DNA of 64,000 nucleotides from Actinocorallia populi (GTDB lineage Bacteria; Actinomycetota; Actinomycetes; Streptosporangiales; Streptosporangiaceae). Location of the stretch: the NCBI RefSeq assembly GCF_002995495.1, contig NZ_PVZV01000014.1, positions 1 to 64,000 on the forward strand, given 5' to 3'. Under the pieces are notes generated by a model. It was not told the DNA's origin, did no database searches, and saw nothing but the letters and a program-made list of their open reading frames with translations. The position numbers and the translations under genes are program-made. Each line of letters begins with the position of its first letter. Position 1 is the first letter of the stretch. Below, in pieces: positions 50,804-57,711 of the stretch.

Positions 50804-51405
50804 GAAGAACCGCGCTCCTGGCGCTCGCCGCCGCGTCGGCATTCGCAGCCGCGCCGGCGCTGGCGCCCGCACCCGCCCTCGCCGAGGGCGGACCCGCCCT
50901 GGAGATCAGCAAGACCGAGGGCATCGCCGAAGGCGACGAGATCACGGTCACCGGGACCGGCTTCAAGCCGGGCCTGCAGGGGATCGCGGTCGGGTTGTGC
51001 ATCGAGGGGTACACCAACGGCCTGAAGCACTGCGACATCCAGGACAGCGGCGCCGCCTTCGTCGCCGCCGACGGGCAGGGCAAGCTGCCCACGCTGACGC
51101 TGACCGTCTCCACGAAGTTCCTGGAGTACGACTGCCTCGCCCAGCAGTGCGTGGTGGGCGCGGGCCCGCTTCCCGGGGCGGTGCCCGACTCCGTGCAGAA
51201 AGCCAACTCCGTGACCACCCGGCTCGGTTTCGAGGGCGCGACCTTCGAGCCCGAGCCGACCGAGTCCGCGGCTCCGGCCGCGGCGGACGCCGACCCCGAC
51301 GGCGTGGGCGGCCCCTCGGCCCCCCTGTGGTTCGCCACGGCGGGGCTGCTCGTCCTCGTCACCTTCCTCGCCGCCCGGCGACAGTCCCTCAGGAGGATCA
51401 CATGA
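50800..51405 (+). CDS. Membrane-anchored neocarzinostatin-fold surface protein
   Basis: 201 residues: signal peptide (~1-29), one Ig/neocarzinostatin-like domain (~32-145; ISKTEGIAEGDEITVTGTGF, four Cys in two likely disulfides), an acidic Pro/Ala linker, and a C-terminal membrane helix (~177-193) followed by Arg residues. There is no LPxTG motif. Relatives of this fold bind small hydrophobic chromophores in neocarzinostatin, which is suggestive in a pigment regulon but not proof. ATGA coupling on both sides. Confidence 0.83.
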   Translation: MRRTALLALAAASAFAAAPALAPAPALAEGGPALEISKTEGIAEGDEITVTGTGFKPGLQGIAVGLCIEGYTNGLKHCDIQDSGAAFVAADGQGKLPTLTLTVSTKFLEYDCLAQQCVVGAGPLPGAVPDSVQKANSVTTRLGFEGATFEPEPTESAAPAAADADPDGVGGPSAPLWFATAGLLVLVTFLAARRQSLRRIT

Positions 51406-52034
51406 AGTTCACTCAGGCCGCCGCGCTGGGCGCGGCGGCGGTGCTCGTCTGCGCGCCGTCCGCGGCCTCGGCCTCGGCCGCGGCGGCCAAGCTCTCGCTG
51501 AGCAAGACCAGCGGTCTCGCGGTCGGCGACACGGTCAACGTCACCTCGCTCACCGGCCTGAAGGCCAACCTGGCCCAGGTGTACGTCGCCCAGTGCAAGA
51601 AGAAGGTCGCCGGCCCCACCGACTGCGAGCTGAGCAGCGCGCTGTCGGGCAACGCCGACGCGAGCGGCACGTGGAAGTCCTCCAAGGGCACCGCCATCAA
51701 GCTGGTGAAGACCATCGGAGGGGTCGACTGCACCTCCGCGGCCGGCGCCTGCATCATCGGCGTCACCAGCCTCACCAACCCCGGTGACGTCATCGCCACG
51801 GCGTCACTGACGTTCGGCGGCTCCTCGACGGACTCGAACGACGACTCGAACGACGCGAACGACGACTCGAACGACTCCGGAACCCCCGGCTCCAACAACG
51901 ACGACACCGACAACGCCCTGCCGCAGACCGGCAGCCCCGACGGCGTGCCCACCTTCGCCCTGGCGGCCTCGGCCCTGGTGCTCACCGGTGCGGCCGCGCT
52001 GTTCCTGGTGCCGCGCCGCCGCCGCACGAACTGA
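51402..52034 (+). CDS. LPQTG-anchored neocarzinostatin-fold surface protein
   Basis: 210 residues: signal peptide (~1-26), an Ig/neocarzinostatin-like domain (~28-138; LSKTSGLAVGDTVNVT; four Cys), a Ser/Asn/Asp repeat linker (~142-168), the sortase motif LPQTG at 173-177, a membrane helix and a final RRRR. This is the only LPxTG-type protein in the window and the probable substrate of the sortase at 44.8-45.5 kb. AGGAGG lies five nt upstream. Confidence 0.92.
   Translation: MKFTQAAALGAAAVLVCAPSAASASAAAAKLSLSKTSGLAVGDTVNVTSLTGLKANLAQVYVAQCKKKVAGPTDCELSSALSGNADASGTWKSSKGTAIKLVKTIGGVDCTSAAGACIIGVTSLTNPGDVIATASLTFGGSSTDSNDDSNDANDDSNDSGTPGSNNDDTDNALPQTGSPDGVPTFALAASALVLTGAAALFLVPRRRRTN
51831..51877 (+). 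repeat. Tandem GACTCGAAC-type repeat coding the linker
   Basis: Nearly perfect copies of GACTCGAACGAC occur about four times and encode Asp-Ser-Asn-Asp units of the cell-wall-spanning linker of the LPQTG protein. Such repeats vary in length between strains. Confidence 0.8.
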
Positions 52035-52048
52035 CCCCGCACGAGAGG

Positions 52049-52078
52049 AAGGCCCCGGTCCGCAAGGACCGGGGCCTT
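52049..52078 (+). terminator. Terminator of the surface-protein operon
   Basis: A 13-bp perfect stem AAGGCCCCGGTCC / GGACCGGGGCCTT with a GCAA tetraloop, 14 nt after the stop codon. Confidence 0.93.
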
Positions 52079-52104
52079 CACCGTGGGCGCACGTCAGCGG
52101 AGCC

Positions 52105-53310
52105 TCACATGCCCTCGCCGCTCCAGCGGCCGGTCGAGCGGCTGCGCACCGGGAGGGTGGACAGGATCGGGGCGGGGATCGGGTCGCCCTGCTTCCACTG
52201 GCGGCCCGCTCCCCAGTTGTGGTTGAGCCGGTCGGTGCGTTCGTTGGCGTGCTCCAGGGACGCCGGGTCCGCTCCCCAGTCGGCGGCGGGCACCTCGTGG
52301 TCGTGGTCGTGCGCGTGGTCGTGTCCGTGGCCGCCCTGCAGGGTGGCGGCGTCCAGCGCCTTGGCGATCGCGATGAGGCTCTTGTCGGTGCCCGTCCCGT
52401 GCGGGACGAACGGGGCGTCCATCTCGCCCTGGGAGTGCTGGTAGGCCACGGACGCCACCAGTTCCTCGTGGTCGCGGTCGGAGCGCCCGGCGGGACCCAG
52501 GTCGTGGGAGGACTGCGACCAGCGCATCCGGCCGCCTTCCGGCCCGTAGTTGACGGCCTCGCCGCCCCAGCGCAGCCACTCGTTCTGGGTGTACCAGTTC
52601 ATCAGCTCGCCGTCGGAGCGCAGCAGCCAGGTCGCGCCGCCCTCCTGGGTGGTGAAGTGGCCGTGCTTGACCCGTGCGGGGCGGAAGAAGTAGGTGCCGA
52701 GGTCGAGGGTGCCGAAGTTGTACTCCATGTGGCCCTGGGTGGTGTAGGCCTCTTCGTAGCAGGGGTGGTGGGCCAGGCGGTGGTCGGTCCACCCCTCCTG
52801 GGCGTGTACCAGCCGGGTGTAGAAGCCGGTGGCCGGGTCGACGTGCAGGTATTTGATGAACAGGCCGGGCATGGGGCCGGGGTTGGGCACCGCGTCCCAC
52901 TTCATCGCCTCGGTGTCCAGGACGATGACCTCTTCCCGGGCGTCGTCCCGGCGGGAGGCGCCGGGGTCGAAGCCCGCGTCGCCGTACTCGCGGTAGTGCA
53001 GCACCTTGCTGCCCTCGGAGAACACCAGCGACTCGGCGGGAACGCCCTTGGGAACGTAGAGGTAGGCGCCCTTGCCGTACTCCCTGCCCCCGTACGTCAT
53101 GGAGCCGCCGAGGACGTAGAACTCGGTGTCGGCGTGGTGGACGCCCGGTCCGCGTCCCCAGCGGGTGTGGAAGTCGATCCGCAGGGACGAGGAGCCGTCC
53201 TCCTCGTCCACCGAGAGCCGGCGCTCGCTGGCGCGGCCCTCGCCGCCGACGAGCTCGGCGCCGTGCCAGACGTAGTCGTTCTCCTGGATCAGTTCGACGT
53301 GCGGCCGCAT
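52105..53310 (-). CDS. Double-cupin metalloprotein with His-rich tail
   Basis: 401 residues. Two cupin barrels are seen: one near 55-95 (VHHADTEFYVLGGSMTYGG ... YLYVPKG) and one near 180-225 (HHPCYEEAYTTQGHMEYNFG ... GTYFFRP). A Gly-His-Asp run (GGHGHDHAHDHDHE) near 325 may bind or store metal. Cupins of this kind are often dioxygenases or isomerases. It lies 6 bp after the CoA-ligase gene on the same strand and so belongs to the unit controlled by site D. It may cleave a ring or act on a CoA ester. Confidence 0.75.
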   Translation of the reverse strand: MRPHVELIQENDYVWHGAELVGGEGRASERRLSVDEEDGSSSLRIDFHTRWGRGPGVHHADTEFYVLGGSMTYGGREYGKGAYLYVPKGVPAESLVFSEGSKVLHYREYGDAGFDPGASRRDDAREEVIVLDTEAMKWDAVPNPGPMPGLFIKYLHVDPATGFYTRLVHAQEGWTDHRLAHHPCYEEAYTTQGHMEYNFGTLDLGTYFFRPARVKHGHFTTQEGGATWLLRSDGELMNWYTQNEWLRWGGEAVNYGPEGGRMRWSQSSHDLGPAGRSDRDHEELVASVAYQHSQGEMDAPFVPHGTGTDKSLIAIAKALDAATLQGGHGHDHAHDHDHEVPAADWGADPASLEHANERTDRLNHNWGAGRQWKQGDPIPAPILSTLPVRSRSTGRWSGEGM

Positions 53311-53316
53311 GGTGTC

Positions 53317-54792
53317 TCAGTCCTTCCGCAGTTCGCGCTTGAGGATCTTGCCTGCCGCGTTGCGCGGCAGGGTGGTCAGGAACTCGATCCGGCGGGGCAC
53401 CTTGGGGCCCGCCAGGACCGTCCGGCAGTGCTCCACCAGGGCGTCCGGATCGGGGGAGCCGCCGGGCAGGGGGACGACGAAGGCGGTGACCCGCTCGCCC
53501 CAGCGCTCGTCCGGCAGGCCCACGACGGCCGCCTCCGCCACGCCGGGGAAGGAGCAGAGGACCTCCTCCACCTCGCGGGGCGCCACGTTCACCCCGCCCG
53601 AGATGATCATGTCCTTCTTGCGGTCCACGATGGTGAGGAACCCGTCGGCGTCCTGCACGGCGATGTCGCCGGAGCGGTAGAAGCCGTCCTCGGTGAGGGC
53701 CTCGGCGGTGGCCTCGGGGTTCTTCAGGTAGCCGTTCATCAGGAAGGGGGAGCGCGAGCACAGCTCGCCGCGCTCGCCGCGCGGCACCTCCGCGCCGTCG
53801 TCGTCGACGACCTTCACCTCGGTGAGGAACCACGGGGGGCCGACCGAACCCGGTTTGCGCAGCGCGTCGGCGGGCCGGCAGTCGGTGACGATGCCGCCCT
53901 CGGTCGAGCCGTAGAGCTCGTGCACGCCCGCTCCGGGGAAGGCCGACATCACCCATTCCTTGAGCGTGACGGGCAGCGCGGCGGCGTTGAAGAACAGCGT
54001 GTCGAGGCTGGAGGCGTCGTACCGTCCCATCAACCCGGAGGCGCGCAGCTGATGGGCGTGGGTGGGCACCAGGAAGACGCTCTGCGCCCGGGTCTCGGCG
54101 ACGAGCGACAGCAGCGCCTCGGGGTCGAACGCGCGCAGCATCACCACGGTGCCGCCGGTGAAGACCGGGGCGTAGCCGAAGGCGAACCCCGCCCCGTGGT
54201 ACATCGGCGCGACCGCGATGCTGACGCGTCCGGGGCCGAGGTTCCATTCCAGCGCCGCGCAGTAGAAGGTGAGCGCGCGCGAGCGGTGGCTGATCAGGAC
54301 GCCTTTGGGGCGGCCGGTGGTGCCGGAGGTGTAGACGATGGTGAACGGGTCGGTCTCGGCGACCGGGACGCGCGGGTCGACGGGGGAGGCCGCGGCGAGG
54401 AACTCCTCGTACCCGCCGTCCACCTCCACCACGACCGGGGGAGGGGCGGGGACGCCGCCGAGCAGCGCCCGGTCGGCGATGAGGGCGGCGCACTCGGAGT
54501 GCTCCAGGACGTAGGCGTTCTCGGCCGCGGTGGAGCGGGTGCCCAGCGGGACCAGCACCAGCCCGGCCTTGGCCAGCCCGGCGGCGACCTCCGGCCACTC
54601 GAGCCGGTTGCCCAGCAGGACGCCGACCCGGGCTCCGGGTCGCAGGCCCGCCGCCAGCAGCCCGTCCGCCAGTCTGCTGGACCGCTCGTGCACCTCGGCG
54701 AAGGTGAGCCGGCGCGGCCCGTCGACGACGGCCACCGCGCCGGGGCTGCCGACCGCGAACTCCCTGATCCCGCCCGCTATCGAAAGCTGCAA
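53317..54792 (-). CDS. AMP-dependent acyl/aryl-CoA ligase
   Basis: 491 residues of the ANL superfamily: YTSGTTGRPKG (P-loop-like A3 motif), YGSTEGG (A5), DRKKDMIISGGVNV (A8 hinge) and the catalytic lysine of NAAGKILKREL near the C-terminus. It activates a carboxylic acid to its CoA thioester with ATP. TTG start with GGAGG upstream. Site D lies 25 bp upstream. In the pathway it would feed acid fragments into beta-oxidation-like steps. Confidence 0.93.
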   Translation of the reverse strand: MQLSIAGGIREFAVGSPGAVAVVDGPRRLTFAEVHERSSRLADGLLAAGLRPGARVGVLLGNRLEWPEVAAGLAKAGLVLVPLGTRSTAAENAYVLEHSECAALIADRALLGGVPAPPPVVVEVDGGYEEFLAAASPVDPRVPVAETDPFTIVYTSGTTGRPKGVLISHRSRALTFYCAALEWNLGPGRVSIAVAPMYHGAGFAFGYAPVFTGGTVVMLRAFDPEALLSLVAETRAQSVFLVPTHAHQLRASGLMGRYDASSLDTLFFNAAALPVTLKEWVMSAFPGAGVHELYGSTEGGIVTDCRPADALRKPGSVGPPWFLTEVKVVDDDGAEVPRGERGELCSRSPFLMNGYLKNPEATAEALTEDGFYRSGDIAVQDADGFLTIVDRKKDMIISGGVNVAPREVEEVLCSFPGVAEAAVVGLPDERWGERVTAFVVPLPGGSPDPDALVEHCRTVLAGPKVPRRIEFLTTLPRNAAGKILKRELRKD

Positions 54793-54817
54793 CCGAGCCT
54801 CCAGGATTGCCGCATCC

Positions 54818-54842
54818 GTTTCCCTAAAGGAAACGATGTTTC
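54818..54842 (-). promoter_or_regulatory. Composite IclR-type operator, site D (CoA-ligase operon)
   Basis: GTTTC-N7-GAAAC-N3-GTTTC, the only copy matching all 15 half-site bases. It lies 25 bp before the TTG at 54792. Confidence 0.88.
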
Positions 54843-54879
54843 ATTATCGGCAATAGCATGGTGTCCGGAGGGCGTCGCG

Positions 54880-55512
54880 TCAAGGCGTGCGGGGCGGGGC
54901 GGCCAGCAGCTGCGCGGCCTCCTCCAGGCAGACGACCTCGGCGTACTTGTGGCGCAGGTCGAACAGGGCGGCCTCGTGCGGGCGGGGGTCGCGGTCGCCG
55001 CAGGCGTCGGCGACCACGTAGGGGACGAACCCGTGCTGCAGGGCGTCCACCCCGGTGGCGCGCACGCAGCCGCTGGTGGACAGGCCGCAGATCAGCAGGG
55101 TGTCGACGGACATCGCGGTGAGGGTGGCGGCCAGGCTGGTGCCGAAGAACGCGCTGGCGTACTGCTTGACCACCACCACGTCGCCCTCGCGCGGCGTCAG
55201 CTCCGGCACGAAGCCCCCGTGGGGGTTGCCGCGCTGGAAGGCGGCCAGCGCCGGCACCTTGCGGTAGAACAGCCCGCCGTCGGCGCCGCCGGGCAGGTAC
55301 TCGACCCTGGTGAAGACGACGGGCGCCCCGGCGGCGCGTCCGGCGGCCACCAGCGCGGCCCCGGCGGCGACCGCGTCCTCGACGCCGGCGTACAGCGGGG
55401 AGTCCTTCTCCAGGTAGGCCCGCACCATGTCCACGACCAGGACGGCGGGCCGCCGCCCGAACGGCAGCCGCCCTCCGAATCCTGCTTTTTCGTAGTCTTG
55501 TTCCAAATTCAT
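54880..55512 (-). CDS. Isochorismatase-like amidohydrolase (N-carbamoylsarcosine/maleamate amidase type)
   Basis: 210 residues with catalytic D28 (VVDMVRAY), K116 (VVKQYASAFFGT) and C149 (STSGCVRAT). The stretch K-x-x-x-SAFFGTSLAATL ... TSGCVRATGVDA ... GDRDPRPHEAALFDL is that of N-carbamoylsarcosine amidase and of NicF maleamate amidohydrolase rather than true isochorismatases. It would release ammonia from a maleamate-like half amide in the cytoplasm. GAGGGG lies just before the ATG. Site E lies upstream and is shared with the divergent secreted protein. Confidence 0.9.
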   Translation of the reverse strand: MNLEQDYEKAGFGGRLPFGRRPAVLVVDMVRAYLEKDSPLYAGVEDAVAAGAALVAAGRAAGAPVVFTRVEYLPGGADGGLFYRKVPALAAFQRGNPHGGFVPELTPREGDVVVVKQYASAFFGTSLAATLTAMSVDTLLICGLSTSGCVRATGVDALQHGFVPYVVADACGDRDPRPHEAALFDLRHKYAEVVCLEEAAQLLAAPPRTP

Positions 55513-55553
55513 TGCGCATCCCCTCTGTGCGTTCCGGTTCAGCATAGGGATCT

Positions 55554-55578
55554 GTATCTTCAAGCGAAACGTCGTTTC
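55554..55578. promoter_or_regulatory. Composite IclR-type operator, site E (amidohydrolase / secreted protein divergent promoter)
   Basis: GTATC-N7-GAAAC-N3-GTTTC (14 of 15 matches) in the 87-bp divergent gap: 41 bp from the amidohydrolase start and 21 bp from the secreted-protein start. Confidence 0.82.
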
Positions 55579-55599
55579 CCTCACTTGGGGAGTTGGTCC

Positions 55600-56289
55600 A
55601 TGCGACACACCATCGGGCGGGGAATCCTCGCCCTGGGGACGGCGGGCACCTGCCTCGCCGTCCTCTCCGGCGCCTCCTCCGCCTCCGCGGCGGCCGCGCC
55701 GGCCGGTGACCTGTGCCTGCGCGCGCAGCACCAGACCGCCGGGATCGACCAAGCCGCCTTCCAGGCGGCGGGAGGCGAACTGAGCAACGTCGAATATCCC
55801 GACAAGACCTCTTTCGAGAAGTCCAAACCGACGGAGAAGCCCCTCGTCACCGGCTCCTACACCACCTACGAGGACGAGGCGGGGACGCTGCCCCGGCAGG
55901 TCCGGTGCAAGACCAAGCGGTCCGACCACCTGCAACTGGTCTACGGGCAGGACGCGGCAGGGCCCGAACAGCAGTGCAAGGTGGTCAACGAGACCACGCT
56001 CCAGGAGGTCGACGCCTCCTTCACCGAGGCGGAACGCGCCTCGCTGGCCTACCCGGCCTCGAAGGTCGTCGTCGACCGCGACGTGCCGGCCTTCACCGGC
56101 TGGGACTGGCTGTGGGAGTTCCCCGCGGCGTACGAGGACCGGCGCGGCAGGCTCCACCTGCCGTCGCGGTCGCTGTCCGTCCCGTGGACGTGGAACGCGC
56201 TTCCCGCGAGCTTCCGCGGCCAGCACTACTGCACGTTCATCGCGCCGCCGTACCTCAGGCGGCTGATGCTGGGGCAGGCCGTTCTCTGA
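55600..56289 (+). CDS. Secreted protein of unknown function in the regulon
   Basis: 229 residues: Sec signal peptide (~1-35, ending ASAAAAPAG), then a soluble domain with four cysteines (LCLRAQ, VRCKTK, QQCKVV, HYCTF) that could form two disulfides. A lysine-rich KTSFEKSKPTEK segment is followed by YTTYEDEAG. The C-terminal half is Trp-rich (GWDWLWEFPAAYEDRRGRLHLPSRSL). I recognise no family. The gene has its own GGGGAG ribosome site and shares site E with the amidohydrolase, so an extracellular role in pigment or complex binding is plausible. A terminator follows. Confidence 0.75.
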   Translation: MRHTIGRGILALGTAGTCLAVLSGASSASAAAAPAGDLCLRAQHQTAGIDQAAFQAAGGELSNVEYPDKTSFEKSKPTEKPLVTGSYTTYEDEAGTLPRQVRCKTKRSDHLQLVYGQDAAGPEQQCKVVNETTLQEVDASFTEAERASLAYPASKVVVDRDVPAFTGWDWLWEFPAAYEDRRGRLHLPSRSLSVPWTWNALPASFRGQHYCTFIAPPYLRRLMLGQAVL

Positions 56290-56314
56290 TCTGTCCAAAA
56301 TCGGCCGCCCGCTC

Positions 56315-56361
56315 CCGGAGCGCCCCTACCTGCGGTTTCCCGCGGGGCCGGGGCGCTCCGG
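56315..56361 (+). terminator. Terminator-like hairpin after the secreted-protein gene
   Basis: A 12-bp stem CCGGAGCGCCCC / GGGGCGCTCCGG with a 23-nt loop that can itself form a small CGCGG hairpin. It begins 26 nt after the stop. Confidence 0.75.
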
Positions 56362-56427
56362 TGTTCCTGATGGGACGAAGCGGGCTTCTCATCATGGTTC
56401 GCGCCTCGTGCCATGGTCGGCGGCGCA

Positions 56428-56433
56428 TACGCT
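56428..56433 (+). promoter_or_regulatory. -10 box of a probable leaderless transcript
   Basis: TACGCT lies six nt before the ATG at 56440 and there is no ribosome site, the same arrangement as at 1538, 8386, 16137 and 23278. Confidence 0.55.
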
Positions 56434-56439
56434 GTCCAG

Positions 56440-57711
56440 ATGTCTCAGGTGACGATGCGCCCGCCCTCGGACGCGCCTTCCGGGTCCGCCGTCCCCCGAG
56501 AACCGGCCCGCCTGGGCTGGCTCGACCTCCTCCGCGGGATCGCCGCGCTGATGGTGGCGCTGCAGCACGCGATGTACTACTACACCCCGGCCGCCTGGAC
56601 GCAGATGTCGCGTTGGATCGATCCCGGCAAGTACGGGGTCCTGCTGTTCTTCCTCATCAGCGGCTACATCGTGCCCGCCTCGCTGGAACGGCGGGGGAGC
56701 GTGCGCGGCTTCTGGATCGGGCGCCTCCTGCGCATCTACCCGCTGCTGCTGACGGTCTGCGCGCTGCTGCTGGTCCCGCTCGCCCTCGGCTGGTGGGAGC
56801 CGCGCGCCGAGGTCGAGGGCATGGACCCGCTGCTGGGCACCGTGGCGCACCTGACGATGCTGCAGGACCTGGTCGCCGTGCCGAACCTGCTCAACGTGCT
56901 GTGGACGCTCTCCTACGAGATGGTCTTCTACCTGCTGGTCGTCGCGCTGTTCGTGACCGGGGCGCACCGGCGCTCGGCGGAGATCGCGCTGGGCTTCGCG
57001 GTGGCCGCGGTGCTGCTCGGCGGCCTGCTGCCCCGGGCCCTGCTGTCGGAGTCCTTCGGCACCGGCCCCGTCGTCGCGGCCGTCGCGGCCGTCCTCGTCG
57101 CGGCGCTCGCCGCGTCGGTCTCCGGCCGCCCCGCCCTCGCCCGCTGGGGCGCGGTGGCCGGAGGGGCGCTGGGCCTGGTGCTCCTGCTGGTCAACGGGCG
57201 GCCCGGAGCCTGGGAGACCCTGTCCATCTTCGCCGTCATGTTCCTGGGCACCGCGATCTACCGCGTCGAACAGGGCCAGATCTCCCGGCGGACGGCCGCG
57301 TGGGCCGCGGCGCTGGTGTTCGGCTGCACCGTCGCGTCGGGGCTGCTCAACGCGGGGCAGTGGCTGAGCGGCTCCGAGGCCGCCGGGCTGCGGCTGATCT
57401 GGACGGGTTCGCTGGTGCTGGCGGCCCTGAGCTTCTGGGCGGGGCGCCGCCTGCGCCACCGCCGCGTCCCGCGGGCGCTGACCGGCCTCGGCACCATCAG
57501 CTTCTCGCTCTACCTCGTGCACCCGGTGCTGCTCATGGCGGCCGAGGCGCTGCTCGGCGAGGCGGGCCCCCAGCGCTGGGGCGGCCTGGCCGTCTTCACC
57601 CTGGTGCTCGTCGCGGTGAGCTGGGCGTCGTACCGCTGCGTCGAGGCGCCCTTCCAGCGGCTCGGCCGCGACCTCGTCCGCAGGCAGGCCGCCAGGGGCC
57701 GGGCGGGCTAG
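56440..57711 (+). CDS. Acyltransferase 3 family membrane protein
   Basis: 423 residues, about ten to eleven membrane helices. LGWLDLLRGIAALMVALQHA near the N-terminus carries the family histidine; GVLLFFLISGYIVP and the C-terminal SFSLYLVHPVLL are signature segments. It O-acylates extracytoplasmic sugars such as cell-wall glycans or exported metabolites. I choose ATG 56440 (leaderless -10) over ATG 56413. Its TAG stop overlaps the convergent sulfatase stop (CTAG). Confidence 0.9.
   Translation: MSQVTMRPPSDAPSGSAVPREPARLGWLDLLRGIAALMVALQHAMYYYTPAAWTQMSRWIDPGKYGVLLFFLISGYIVPASLERRGSVRGFWIGRLLRIYPLLLTVCALLLVPLALGWWEPRAEVEGMDPLLGTVAHLTMLQDLVAVPNLLNVLWTLSYEMVFYLLVVALFVTGAHRRSAEIALGFAVAAVLLGGLLPRALLSESFGTGPVVAAVAAVLVAALAASVSGRPALARWGAVAGGALGLVLLLVNGRPGAWETLSIFAVMFLGTAIYRVEQGQISRRTAAWAAALVFGCTVASGLLNAGQWLSGSEAAGLRLIWTGSLVLAALSFWAGRRLRHRRVPRALTGLGTISFSLYLVHPVLLMAAEALLGEAGPQRWGGLAVFTLVLVAVSWASYRCVEAPFQRLGRDLVRRQAARGRAG

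Noticed and set aside
51831..51877. Short tandem repeats considered as a CRISPR-like or mobile array
   Set aside because: The units are in frame, have no spacers and encode the Ser/Asn/Asp linker of the LPQTG protein.
51988..56289. A 1433-codon plus-strand frame across the cupin, CoA ligase and amidohydrolase
   Set aside because: It is antisense to three genes with clear motifs and to operators D and E. Only the segment from 55600 has a signal peptide, a ribosome site and normal composition.
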